Made by a program: the position numbers and the translations under genes | Part shown: in pieces, positions 50,920-61,130 of the stretch | Layout: each line of letters begins with the position of its first letter | How positions within the stretch are numbered: position 1 is the first letter of the stretch | Notes under the pieces: generated by a model | Databases searched by the model: none | What the model saw: the letters and a program-made list of their open reading frames with translations, nothing else | Told to the model about the DNA's origin: nothing | Assembly: GCF_001640805.2 (NCBI RefSeq) | Contig: NC_066849.1 | Coordinates: 26,927,778 to 26,991,777, forward strand | Direction of reading: 5' to 3' | Source: Lates calcarifer | Taxonomy: Eukaryota > Chordata > Actinopteri > Centropomidae | Length of the DNA stretch: 64,000 nt

Positions 50920-53850
50920 GAGCAGCAGGAAAAAGAAAGGGCGAATAAATCACGGTACATAGAAAATGAAGAGAGCAGGGAATCGATCAGCTGTCGGCCT
51001 CGGGAAGATCAGGAAAATGCCTTCACGGAGTTTTTAAACTAATGACGACGGTGTCGAAGTTAGCCACATTCACTTCCTCATGTTTCCGTACAAAATAAAA
51101 GTTCGTTTATGCAGCAAATGCGTTACTTTGCGCTGACTTATAGCTTTTATTCTGACAGGTTCCGGGCAGAGTTAAATGACTCTGTTCAGCTTCACACATC
51201 CGACACCTACACCGCCCACGCCCCCCTCACGGGCACAAAATTTGTTAAAGATAGTGGCTTAGCCGCACCTTCATTCCCTTTTTACCTGAATCCGTCTGCA
51301 GCCTCTTTAGAAAGGATCCCCTTCTGACTGGGAGCAAAAGGGGACACGGCTCAGGGAGGCTCAATCCTCACACTCCAACAAGTGGAAAGCAAATATTGGG
51401 TTCACCACTAGGTGAAGGATTTCATTAAATTTCTACAAGTTCGAAAGTTTATTCTGTGTAATTTGAAAGATCTTACCGGAGGACTGGCTGTTCCTCCAAC
51501 TCCTTTACTTTACTTCATAAGACCCTCAGTAATCTCAGTGTAGATCATTCTGGATTCAATTCAGTTCCGGATCCTAATTGTTCAACTGTTTCATAGAATT
51601 TTCAAGCACCATCTACATCTGGAGCTACCATTTGATCCATTTCTTGACTGCCTGGGTGCCTCTGCATCTTGTAGGGTGAGGTCCGGGCGTATCGACCTGC
51701 CCTGGGAAAAGCTGTAGAGCTACAGTTTGTTATGACACAAACCTTAGTGTGTGTTATGCTCTCTCTCTGAACTCTTGTCCTTTTTCCCCCTAATTTATAT
51801 TTTTTATTTATATAAGTTACACTTTTTATTTAATTTAGATTTAGATTTTCCTCTGTGAGGTTTACCGGTCTGTATTTTGTGTCCTATGGTAGTTAGTTAA
51901 AGACAGTTAGTTAAAAGCTAGATTATATTAATCTACTGTCTTCAGTGAGCCTGTGGTTATTGCAGGTCCTGCAGCAGGCTGCCTCTGGTTTTAGTTATTT
52001 TTGTCTTTAAACAGCAAATCCCTGCATTACATGTTGAATTATTGCTCACTGGGAAAAATTGTACTCACCCTGCGGATTTATCTCCTCTTCAATGTAAAAT
52101 GTCAGTTGCAGCTCGGTTGTTTTAACCTGTGCAGCAGCTGGACTGGTCTCACTCCGTGGACTCACTCCGAAGTGACGAGCAGGGCGCGCGGCTGAGCTGA
52201 TGAGGGAGCAGGAGGAATGTGACGCTCTCACCAACTGCAAGAACCGTCGCCATGTTTGTTCAACTCGCACTCCCTACTGTCGATGTAGAACAACCGGTTT
52301 TTGTGGCAGAATCGCACAACCTGGTGTCTGAGAAGAAGACCCAGACTGGACACGTCTCTGAGTCTCTGCTCTGGTTCACAACCAATAATAATCCGCTGAG
52401 AAACGTCTCAAACCAGCAGCAGCAGCGAGGAAACTGGAGAATCCTCCTGAGATAAAGCCATTTTCTGTTCAGAGACTGAGAGAAAATCCTCCACAAACAT
52501 AACGTCCAAACTGAAAACCCCTGTTTTTAAACTGTAGAAATGATCCGGGTGTCTCTGTCAGAGCAGGAAGTCTCCACAAAGGCCGAAGCTGAGCAGTTAG
52601 TTGATGAAGAACTGCAGTCACACAAAGTCTACCGCAGACTCAGAGTGGAAAATATGCGTCATCGCAACGGACACAGCTCCTCCCCCACTTCCGGATTCGT
52701 TTTTGTGTCTCCACACACTGCACCTCTCACTGCAGACCCTCCCCATGACCCCTCTCCATTTAAGGACTGAGGTGACTAAACACGGGAAACATGGCTGACA
52801 TTTATCTGGTCTTTCTATCTTTTTCAATCAGCTGCTACAACAATGTAAATTTCCCCATTGTGGGACTAATAAAGGATTATCTTATCTTATCTTATCTCTT
52901 TGATTTGTCTCATTTAAGACGCTGTCTTTAAGCCAGCAGGGTGACATGCCATATGGGATACAGAAAAAATATTTAAAACTATGACAAAATTCAGAAGGTT
53001 CTTCAAACGTATCCTAAAATGTGTGTGGCCCCTGGAGCCTCACAGGTGAGCACTGACAAAGCTAATTCTAGCTAAAAGAATATCTCATTTCTTCTATTAG
53101 CCTGTGATTGTTTCAGACGCAGGGTTTCCTCTGCTGAGTGTGAGGCAGTTTACTAAAACCAACAAACCAGAGACACAGCACGAGATGACTTTTAACTTGG
53201 ATTCATCTCTTCATCAGTGACCTCCTGCCCTGCTCCTCTGGCTCTGACAGCCAGAGACAGGTTACTCACCCTGGGCTGCAGCTCTGTCTCCTCCTCAGTG
53301 AAAGGTTTGCTGCTGGTTGGTTGGTGCAGCTGCTGTTGAAGAAAGAAGCAGTGAAGCTCTCAGCGATGAAAAACAAGTGATGGGAGAGAGAGAGAGAGAG
53401 AGAGGATAGTAGGAGGTGGGGCAGGAAAACTGAGGAGGTTTATAAAGTTCCTTTAGTCTCTCAGCCCCCTGATGATGCAGGTCCACATCAACAAAGGCTC
53501 GATGAGGACCTCTGCTGAGACCAAACCAAACCCTGGACCTGACCTGATGGAATAAGATACAGGCTGTTCGGTCCATTCAAACCTCTGATTGTGTGTTGGT
53601 TCCTAAAGTGTATCAGTGTGCTGCTCTCTGTGTGTGTTGTTAATAAAGTTTGTTTTAAAAGTTTAGTGTAAGTGCAGTCGAACTTCTTATGACCTCTCCT
53701 TCACCTCTCTTCTTGACTTCATGACCTTTCTTTCTTTCTTTCTTTTTACTTTTCTACCGCAGCGGAAGTTGGCATTAGTATCTTGGCAACAGTAACTAGG
53801 AGGCGGAGCTTAGCGGAAGCCTAACGTCTCAAGCTCCCAGTGATCGCGAG
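50920..53850. other. intergenic between gene E and the zinc-finger gene
   Basis: Bases 52835-52900 end with 'tttccccattgtgggactaa' and (CTTAT)n, a typical retrotransposon 3' tail. Bases 52335-52500 resemble 46021-46180. A minus-strand donor (CCCAG then GTGAGTAAC) near 53270 hints at an exon 53332-53270, but no gene can be tied to it. A (TTTC)n run is at 53728-53744. Confidence 0.4.
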
Positions 53851-53856
53851 ACACGG

Positions 53857-53935
53857 CGAGATCGCGAGAACAATAAGTGGCGACGGCATACGTTCAGTGA
53901 GGTACGGGACGTGGACCATACAACAACAACATTTC
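53857..53935 (+). pseudogene. degenerate copy of zinc-finger exon 1
   Basis: 'gagaacaataagtggcgacg' and 'cgggacgtggacca' match 55455-55492 at the zinc-finger start, but the start ATG is ATA here and an insertion separates the two blocks. Confidence 0.5.
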
Positions 53936-54357
53936 AGAAAACGTAAAGGGTGGGGACAATAGCTCTTCTTTGTGATTGGACAGAATCCCTGTCAAGAGTT
54001 TATCCAGTGATGTGTTCACGGTCCGTGGGTGATAGAATTGAGCATAAGGTCCCCAGATTGATCATAGAGAGAGAAAATGAGTGTGTAGGTTATACAGTGA
54101 GGGCACGTTTTACAACGTTTGATTAATTCATGTGCACGAGATCAGTTCATAGTTTATAGTTTATACAGAGAAGCATCACAACAGACTAGACACTGTGTCT
54201 GTACCTAAGTTAAGTCATTAACATAAATATAAGCTAAGAGAAGAGAGTGGAGGTCAGTGTTGATATCCTGCTGACCATCAATACATTAACACAAGGGAAA
54301 CACTGGCAGAAGGACACAGATGGCAGCAGAGTGAGATCAGATCAGAAACCAGTGGTT

Positions 54358-54452
54358 TTTACACGTTACTACTTTATTGTTGAGAAGTTCAGTGAAGAGA
54401 CGATGAAAATAACTGGAGGAAAACTGAACCAGGAGCTGCTCACTGCTTTCTT
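54358..54452. repeat. paralogous copy of a gene E intron edge, without the hAT insertion
   Basis: 'acacgttactacttt' then 'gtgaagagacgatgaaaata' and 'ggaggaaaactgaaccagga' match 49165-49185 plus 49817-49866, skipping the transposon. Homology ends at the position of the gene E ectodomain donor. Confidence 0.7.
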
Positions 54453-54764
54453 TCTGTCTGTCTGTCTTTCTTTCGTAGTATCTGTACTTCCATATATTGT
54501 ATTTTTTGGGCTCATGTTTAGGTTAACAGCTGGGAACATAAACATGAGTTGTATGTTGGATGGTGATGATGTGAAGATGATGAAGAGGTCTCTGACTCGG
54601 AATTTTACATGCTTTGTATCCAAATGAATTTATCCTATATACTTGATGGAATTAGTCTGTAGCTTTAGTTGTACTGTTTCACTCATCAAGGATGATCTGA
54701 TGAAATTTCCATAACATAAATTCCAAACATCAGTGTATAGGTTAACTATCTTCATGATCTATAG

Positions 54765-56530
54765 GAGATGTGGTATATTAGATGGTGATGTTGATGAAGA
54801 GAAGATCTCCGCTGACACTGTCTTACTTGTATATAGAAGTTTATTACAAAGAAGTCCAGCATCAAAACAAGCACTGCAGTATCCTGTGAGAGGATCCGAG
54901 CCAATATGGATCTCTCTACCTACCAGCTCTAAACACCAGTATATATATGTTAGCTGTTTTCATGATCCATAGGAAACATCTGGACCTCATTCAATGACCT
55001 CAAACAGAGGGAAGGAAGGGAGAGAAAACCCTCACCTTTAACCCCTACTAGTTTAGGTTTCACATTCTTGACCCTTATCCTAAACATGAACGCCAAAGGT
55101 TAACATACATAGAATTTCAAACATTCTTAAGAGTAGAAACATATGTAGACCTTCAGACACTACAGAGACAGTCCTCACTCAATGACCTCTTACTCCAAGA
55201 AACAGAGAGGAAGGAGGGAGCCTCCTCTCCCTGACACCTACAGATTTATGTCCAGGGCTAACAGAAACCATGTGAGAACAGAAACCATATATGGGCCTTC
55301 AGAGGAGAGGAAGCCTCCCTCCCTGCCTCCTCTCTGTTTATCTTGGAATAAGGGGTCATTGAGTGAGGTCCGGATGTCTCGCTACTGCACTGCTTGATTT
55401 GATGCTGGACTCCTCTGTGGTAAACTTCTTTACACAAGCAGGAGGCGAGATCAAGAACAATGAGTGGTGACGGCACACGGGACGTGGACCAGGACCACAA
55501 GAAGTCCGGGATGGAGGAGGAGGAGGACCAGAACACGGACCACCGGAGCAACGAACCCGCCGGGAACTCTGCGCTGCCGGTTAGTGTTCCGTGTTGGATC
55601 CGTTAGGTCGGACTCACCGATGATACTCCGACTGAACAGTCAGTAAAAGTAGTGTTACTGTTAGCAAACAACAGCTGTGTAACGCCAACAGGTCGCTAAC
55701 AACCAGGAATAACTTACAGGTCGTTTTTAAAGACAAAGCGTCGAAGAGGTTGTTGCGTCAGTGAGCTGTTCACTGGTGTCGAAGGAATCAGAACACGATC
55801 TGAGCAGGGTCAGGGAATCTACTGAGCAGACGACCCTGAGCTGCTCCAGGCAGTTTTAGATCTGAGATATATTTACAAGATTAGAATATGTGCTGGAAAA
55901 TAACATGTGTCGGGTCAGAATGAGCAGAAAAACGGGAAATCAGGGGCGGTGCCAGAACACCACAAGAATGTGCTCACGACTCCCCCCGCATAGTTTATAT
56001 GGAACAAAAGGGATGTTTGTTATTTAGTATCTGAATGTCCATTTTTGTTGCTATTCTCTTGGAAGGTCTGAGGATTCACATGGTTTCTGTTTGTTGGGGT
56101 TGTTAAAGTGTTGGAACAAGAGGTCATTGAGTGAGGACTGGATGTTTCCCTATAGATCATGAAGATGTAATATAATTTGTCAACAGGTATGCAAAGAGTG
56201 AAGTGCCTTTAACAGAAAGAGTACTGCAATAAGCTGACTTTAAAGAAATATTATGTGGATTTGGTATTGTGGTGTATTTGATGGTGATCATGTGAAGATG
56301 ATGAAGAGAAGATCTCCGCTGACACTGACTTACTTGTATATAGAAGTTTATTACAAAGAAGTCCAGCATCAAAACAAGCACTGCAGTATCCTGTGAGAGG
56401 ATCCGAGCCAATATGGATCTCTCTGCCTACCAGCTCTAAACACCAGTATATATATGTTAGCTGTTTTCATGATCCATAGGAAACATCTGGACCTCATTCA
56501 ATGACCTCAAACAGAGGGAAGGAAGGGAAG
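54765..56530. repeat. direct repeat pair with an inverted third copy around zinc-finger exon 1
   Basis: 54765-55020 and 56270-56528 are close direct copies (sharing 'agaagatctccgctgacact'). Bases 55353-55430 are an inverted diverged piece of the same unit. Confidence 0.75.
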
Positions 56531-56726
56531 CCCCTCACCTCTGACACCTACAGGTTTATGTTTCACAAATATACATTCTTATCTATCAACGTAAACATGA
56601 ACCCAAAGACTAATGTAAACATAGATGAATTCTTAAAGGAGTGAAAACATATGTAAACCGTTCAGACATTCCAAAAGAGTAAAAACATACATGAAACACT
56701 GTGGACACCACAATAGTTTCTTTTTT

Positions 56727-56760
<34 letters not shown>

Positions 56761-58128
56761 GTATATATATATTGCACCACTTTCATTTCATACATTCTGT
56801 ATATTTGTTTATTTGTTGGCTTTGTTTCCTTTTTTACTATTACACATGTATCATATGAATGTTGTCAAAGAAATCTTTTATTATAATCTCTGTGTGTGAT
56901 TTCCTGTTTTTCTGGTCACTCTGAGCCGACATCTTTTTTTTCCACCACACAGGTGTGTTTTATTTTGTATGTGATAAACACACAACCAACAAAGAAGACT
57001 GTAACTTTATGTTATTAGTATAATGCAGATTCCTGTCAGAGCTCAGAAAACTTATCAAACAGAACAATTAGAGTCTTTAGACCTGAGACCTGAGGTTTGA
57101 GGTAAACTTTTGTAAACTTTTACAAGATAAAGAGTACGGTCTAGACCTGCTCTATATGTACAGAGCCTCGAGATAACTTCTGTTGTGAATTGGTGCTATA
57201 TAAATAAAATTTGATTTGATTTGAGGTCTGTCGTCCAGTTCCCTGACACATGACCTGAGACCTCACAGTATTTAAATATTTATGGTATAGCCTATAATAC
57301 TGTTTTATCTGATGGTTTAAACAACTTGTTCCATCATGAGATTTAATCCTCTCTCTCTTTTGTTTTTCTGTCTTTCTGACACTACAGAGGCAGAGACCCA
57401 AGAAGAAACATCGGAGAGTTCACACTAAAGAGAAGCGATACAGCTGTGAGCAGTGTGGGAAGGCTTTTACAACCTCAGGTAATTTAAAGGTCCACCAATA
57501 CGTCCACTCTGGAGAGAAACCATACAGCTGTGAGCAGTGTGGGAAGGCTTTTACAACCTCAGACAATTTAAAAATCCACCAACGCGTTCACACTGGAGAG
57601 AAACCATACCGCTGTGAGCAGTGTGGGAAAGCCTTTGCGAGGACATGTAGTTTGAAAATCCACGAACGCATTCACACTGGAGAGAAACCGTACAGCTGTG
57701 AGGAGTGTGGGAAGACTTTTACAACCTCAGGTAATTTAAAGATCCACCAATATGTCCACACTGGGGATGGAGAGAAACCGTTCAGCTGTGAGCAGTGCGG
57801 AAAGACTTTTACAACTTCTTCAAATTTAATACGCCACCAACACAGTCACGCTGGAGAGAAACCGTTCAGTTGTGAGCAGTGTGGGAAGAAGTTTGCAAGA
57901 CTGTGTCACCTACAAAGACATCAGCGTATTCATACAGGAGAGAAACCGTTCAGCTGTGACCAGTGTGGGAAATCTTTTGCTAGATTAGGTCATTTAAAAG
58001 TCCATAAACTCGTTCACACGGGAGAAAAGCCATACAGGTGTGATCAGTGTGGAGCAGCATTTAGAACAGCACCCTACCTAAAACTCCACAAACGCTCCCA
58101 CGCTGTGGAAAAACCCTACAGCTTGTGA
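55460..58128 (+). CDS. C2H2 zinc-finger protein, truncated by frameshift (2 exons)
   Basis: Exon 1, 55460-55579, encodes 40 acidic residues (MSGDGTRDVD..., EEEE) with a GTTAGT donor in phase 0. Exon 2 begins at 57388 after CTACAG and runs to a stop at 58126-58128, giving about 286 aa. Exon 2 carries eight complete fingers of the C-x2-C-x12-H-x3-H form with TGEKP linkers, starting at YSCEQCGKAF. Such proteins bind DNA in the nucleus as transcription regulators. No KRAB, SCAN or BTB domain is present. The reading frame ends abruptly after the ninth finger's PYS because of one extra T at 58123-58124; five further fingers lie in the shifted frame up to a stop at 58532. The short form could still be made. 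The gene sits among local duplications. Confidence 0.78.
56733..56771. repeat. (CA)n-(TA)n compound microsatellite
   Basis: CA run passing into TATATA, in the zinc-finger intron. Confidence 0.9.
57050..57225 (+). mobile_element. non-LTR retrotransposon 3' tail
   Basis: 'gaattggtgctatataaataaaatttgatttgatttg' type ending is a very common retrotransposon tail in fish. It lies about 160 bases before the zinc-finger exon 2. Confidence 0.55.
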
Positions 58129-58532
58129 CCAATGTGGGAAAGGGTTTTCACTGCTTTGTAGTTTAACATATCACAAACGCACTCACACCGGACAGAAACC
58201 GTATGGCTGTGGGCAATGTGGAGCTTTTTTCTCTCAGTTAGGGAGTCTGAGAATCCACCAGCGTGTTCACACTAGAGAGAAATCGTATGGCTGTGGGCAA
58301 TGTGGAGCTTTTTTCTCTCAGTTAGGGAGTCTGAAAAACCACCAGCGTGTTCACACTGGAGAGAAACCGTATGGCTGTGGGCAATGTGGAGCTTTTTTCT
58401 CTCAGTTAGGGAGTCTGAAAAGCCACCAGCTTGTTCATGCTGGAAAGAAACGAAACAGCTGTGACCACTGTGGGAAAGGCTTTCAGAAGTGCAAGTCAAC
58501 TGAAAATCCACCAACGTGCCCACACCAGTTAG
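58129..58532 (+). pseudogene. out-of-frame 3' part of the zinc-finger exon
   Basis: In the +1 frame are fingers 9 to 13. Fingers 10-12 are almost identical 84-base units (YGCGQCGAFFSQLGSL). The last finger (CDHCGKGFQKC) has a second one-base insertion at 58493-58494, after which the frame again carries a normal HQRAH ending and a TAG at 58530-58532. Confidence 0.8.
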
Positions 58533-58559
58533 CAACACGTGGAGCCGGGGCCGCCATTT

Positions 58560-59070
58560 TCCAATAATCGCTCTAATATCACCATTCTGATGGCGTTAGC
58601 TTCAGGGAGGTTAGCGTTAATTCTGAAAATGTACCGGTTTAAGCCTAAGACGTATAAAATCTAAAATCGTTTCCGCAGCATGTGCTGTTTAAATCCCTGT
58701 CTTCTATAACTAATTAAGTAATTCTCCTAATACACTAGTTTTTAGTTGTGACAATATTAGCCAGTAATTTAGTGATAGCAATAGCAACATTTAAACACAA
58801 CTGTCTTAAAGTGTGACAGCATTTAAAAGATTTCCATAAAGTGCAAAAGGAGGCTGAAGAAAAACAAAGATCACGCCCAGAGAGTGGAGCGAGAGGCTCG
58901 GCAGGTCCCTGGGTGAGACCAAATGTTCTCATTCCCATGACGGCCTCAGTACGATAAAATCAGTATCGAGGTAAAAGTTGGTTCAGTTGGGGAGTTGAGG
59001 CCACACCATCAAAAGACTTAAGTGCTGAAACTGTTGTGAAATTCCTGGTAAGAGGTCCCTTTAAAGGACC
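58560..59070. other. intergenic, possibly retroviral flank
   Basis: No exon or clear repeat boundary was found. It may include more of the decayed retrovirus lying to its right. Confidence 0.3.
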
Positions 59071-59074
59071 CCTA

Positions 59075-59550
59075 CTTTAGCTCGGAGCAGAAGGTGGAGA
59101 AACCTGTAGAGCCAGGAGACCTTGTGTATATCAAGGTGTTCTGGAGGAAGTGGCATCAACCACACTGGGAAGGACCACATCAGGTGGTCAGAGATACACC
59201 GACTGCTGCTTGGAATCATTAGAACCACTGCTTCGGAAGTGGAAAAGGATGACAAACATGGAGGCGGGAGCAGAACAGGACGGGGTGCAGTCGATGAGGC
59301 CAGAGTTAGTAGGTAGAAGATTGACCTGTGAACACTGCACCGTCACAAACAGCATGAACACTGCATGACTGCTGAATGAGGAGCCTTAGCAGTTAAAGCT
59401 GGTGTAACCACAGTAATAGAGCTGGTTGTCATTGGCTCCATACATTGTTGCATCATACCCATCATTGGGAGGTGGATCCAGGGGGAGCGGGATAGACGAG
59501 CAGCACTGGATACTGGACTGCAAATGGCTCGGTTGGGACTCACTGACTGA
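59075..59550 (+). mobile_element. endogenous retrovirus remnant (pol and env ends)
   Basis: About 59075-59213 reads as the C-terminal part of a retroviral integrase (PGD then a W-x-GP motif), of gammaretrovirus-like type, and stops at once. About 59380-59550 reads as a hydrophobic helix followed by a charged tail, as at the end of a transmembrane envelope subunit. Only some 170 bases separate the two, so nearly all of env is missing. An old, non-functional copy. The envelope call rests on architecture and order rather than on a diagnostic motif. Confidence 0.55.
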
Positions 59551-59554
59551 GATT

Positions 59555-60370
59555 CTGGACTGTGTGTCTTGCCTTTTTATTTCTCTCTCACACTCAGACG
59601 GATTCAGGATGTGGACTGTGAGAGCGTTCGAGGTTGCAGCTGTTTTTCACACAGTGAACAAGTTCTGTTATTACTTTTTGATGTTATAAGACGCTGAGGA
59701 AGACACCTGGGGTGTACGCCGAACGCTGCCCCTAACCTCCAGCTGCACACACATCATGCTACTTATTTACCTTCAACACCACATGTGACATTATCTGTTT
59801 GTCTTTATATTCACATCAAGTTATTTTGTTTTAACATTTAGCGTTATGTTCTGTTTGTTATATGTTGGTCATCATATCATCAGTTATTGTGATTCATAAC
59901 TACTGTTATCATTTTGTGTGTTCGCTCATATCCCCAGGATTCGTGATCAGTGGGGTTTGACTGGTAGATGCACATATTACAACTCATGTTCTCACAGTAA
60001 TAACCAGTTAGTAGTTCTCTTAACAAACAGCATGGGATCAAGAGGTGGATTGAAAATGCCTCGTTCTCAGTGGAGCTGTGGTGTCACTGCTCAGATCGTT
60101 TCTGGCTGATTCCTTGGACATTTTCTACGACAGTTATGCTGTATGTTAGATTAGATAGATAGATTAGTTAGATTATGTTGTTTTAACACCACAGTGCTTT
60201 TTCAAAGAGCAGAGGTTTCAGTGAGTGCCTCTAAGACTCAGCTGTATAAATGTCTTGATGTGGTTTTATATTTGAGAGAATTGATTTGTGTGACGTTTAT
60301 TCTGCATCAGTGTTTGTGATTTATTCAATAAATCTGTTGAACAGAAAAGAGTTCTCTGTGTTTCCTGCTC
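59555..60370 (+). other. possible 3' LTR region of the retrovirus remnant
   Basis: It follows the env-like tail and holds an AATAAA at 60327-60332 followed by GT-rich sequence, as in an LTR R/U5 region. LTR ends were not identified and no second LTR was seen, so this is inference. The AATAAA might instead serve the zinc-finger gene. Confidence 0.3.
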
Positions 60371-60595
60371 TTATATTGATTATGTTTCCTAACAGTGAAC
60401 CCCCCCCATCCCCCACCCACTGCACTGCACTGGACTAAGAACAGGACCAGAACACCTGCTGGTCTTATTTTAGACCCACACCTCTCGCTCTTCATGCTTC
60501 CTCCTCATCACCCCTCCCTAACAGTGGAAGGTTCCTACCTGTGTCGCCTCAGTGCAGATAAACTGGCTGTTTAAACTCTTCTCTGCCTCCTTCAG

Positions 60596-60790
60596 CGCCT
60601 CCACATTCAGCCGAGTCCGACTCCGCCACCTTCACGCAGCCTGCAATTACCAACCAGTAACAGACGTTACAGAAGCAGGAAGAGAGAGAACTGCAGCACA
60701 GACTCAAACTCAACGCGCTGAGCAAACACAGCTGTAGAACAACAAACATCTTAGAGACTTAGATGGACTGTAAATAAAATAAAAAGCAGC
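60596..60790 (+). other. possible terminal exon of an unidentified plus-strand gene
   Basis: A good acceptor (pyrimidine tract then TTCAG) at 60595 opens a stretch that ends with AATAAA at 60773-60778. Each of the three frames gives a short open stretch, so the coding frame cannot be chosen. It would end tail-to-tail with ORC1. Confidence 0.22.
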
Positions 60791-60811
60791 AGTTCATAGT
60801 AAAGGTGGAGT

Positions 60812-60817
60812 TTTATT
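60812..60817 (-). terminator. polyadenylation signal of ORC1
   Basis: Minus-strand AATAAA about 315 bases after the ORC1 stop codon at 61131. Confidence 0.55.
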
Positions 60818-61130
60818 GCATATTCAAGAACTGAAACATAAAAATATGACGCACTATATGAGATTAAAAATAAAACTAGAAAGAGCTAAATCTGACATTT
60901 TAAATGAGATTTAAACCGGGGACATCACAGACTCTCCCACCTAAAAAACCCACAACAAGGCAAACAACAGGAGTCTAACTGCACTGAGATCAGTTCTGTG
61001 GTCGAAGAGCTCAAACGTTTGCTGATTCACAGCATCATAAAATAACAGACAGTGACCTCTGTCTCAGTGTTAAAGGAGCAAGCGCTAAACAAGAGTCATG
61101 TCAGGTTTAAAACTCTGGATCAGTCGGCCC

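Noticed and set aside
52200..52260. Minus-strand ATG with good context (MATVLAVG) and a following donor as a gene E first exon
   Set aside because: Its phase does not match the next exon, it is not repeated in relic E', and a better supported start exists at 50266.
54247..54627. 126-residue plus-strand frame with a hydrophobic segment
   Set aside because: It crosses sequence paralogous to a minus-strand gene E intron and has no splice or promoter support.
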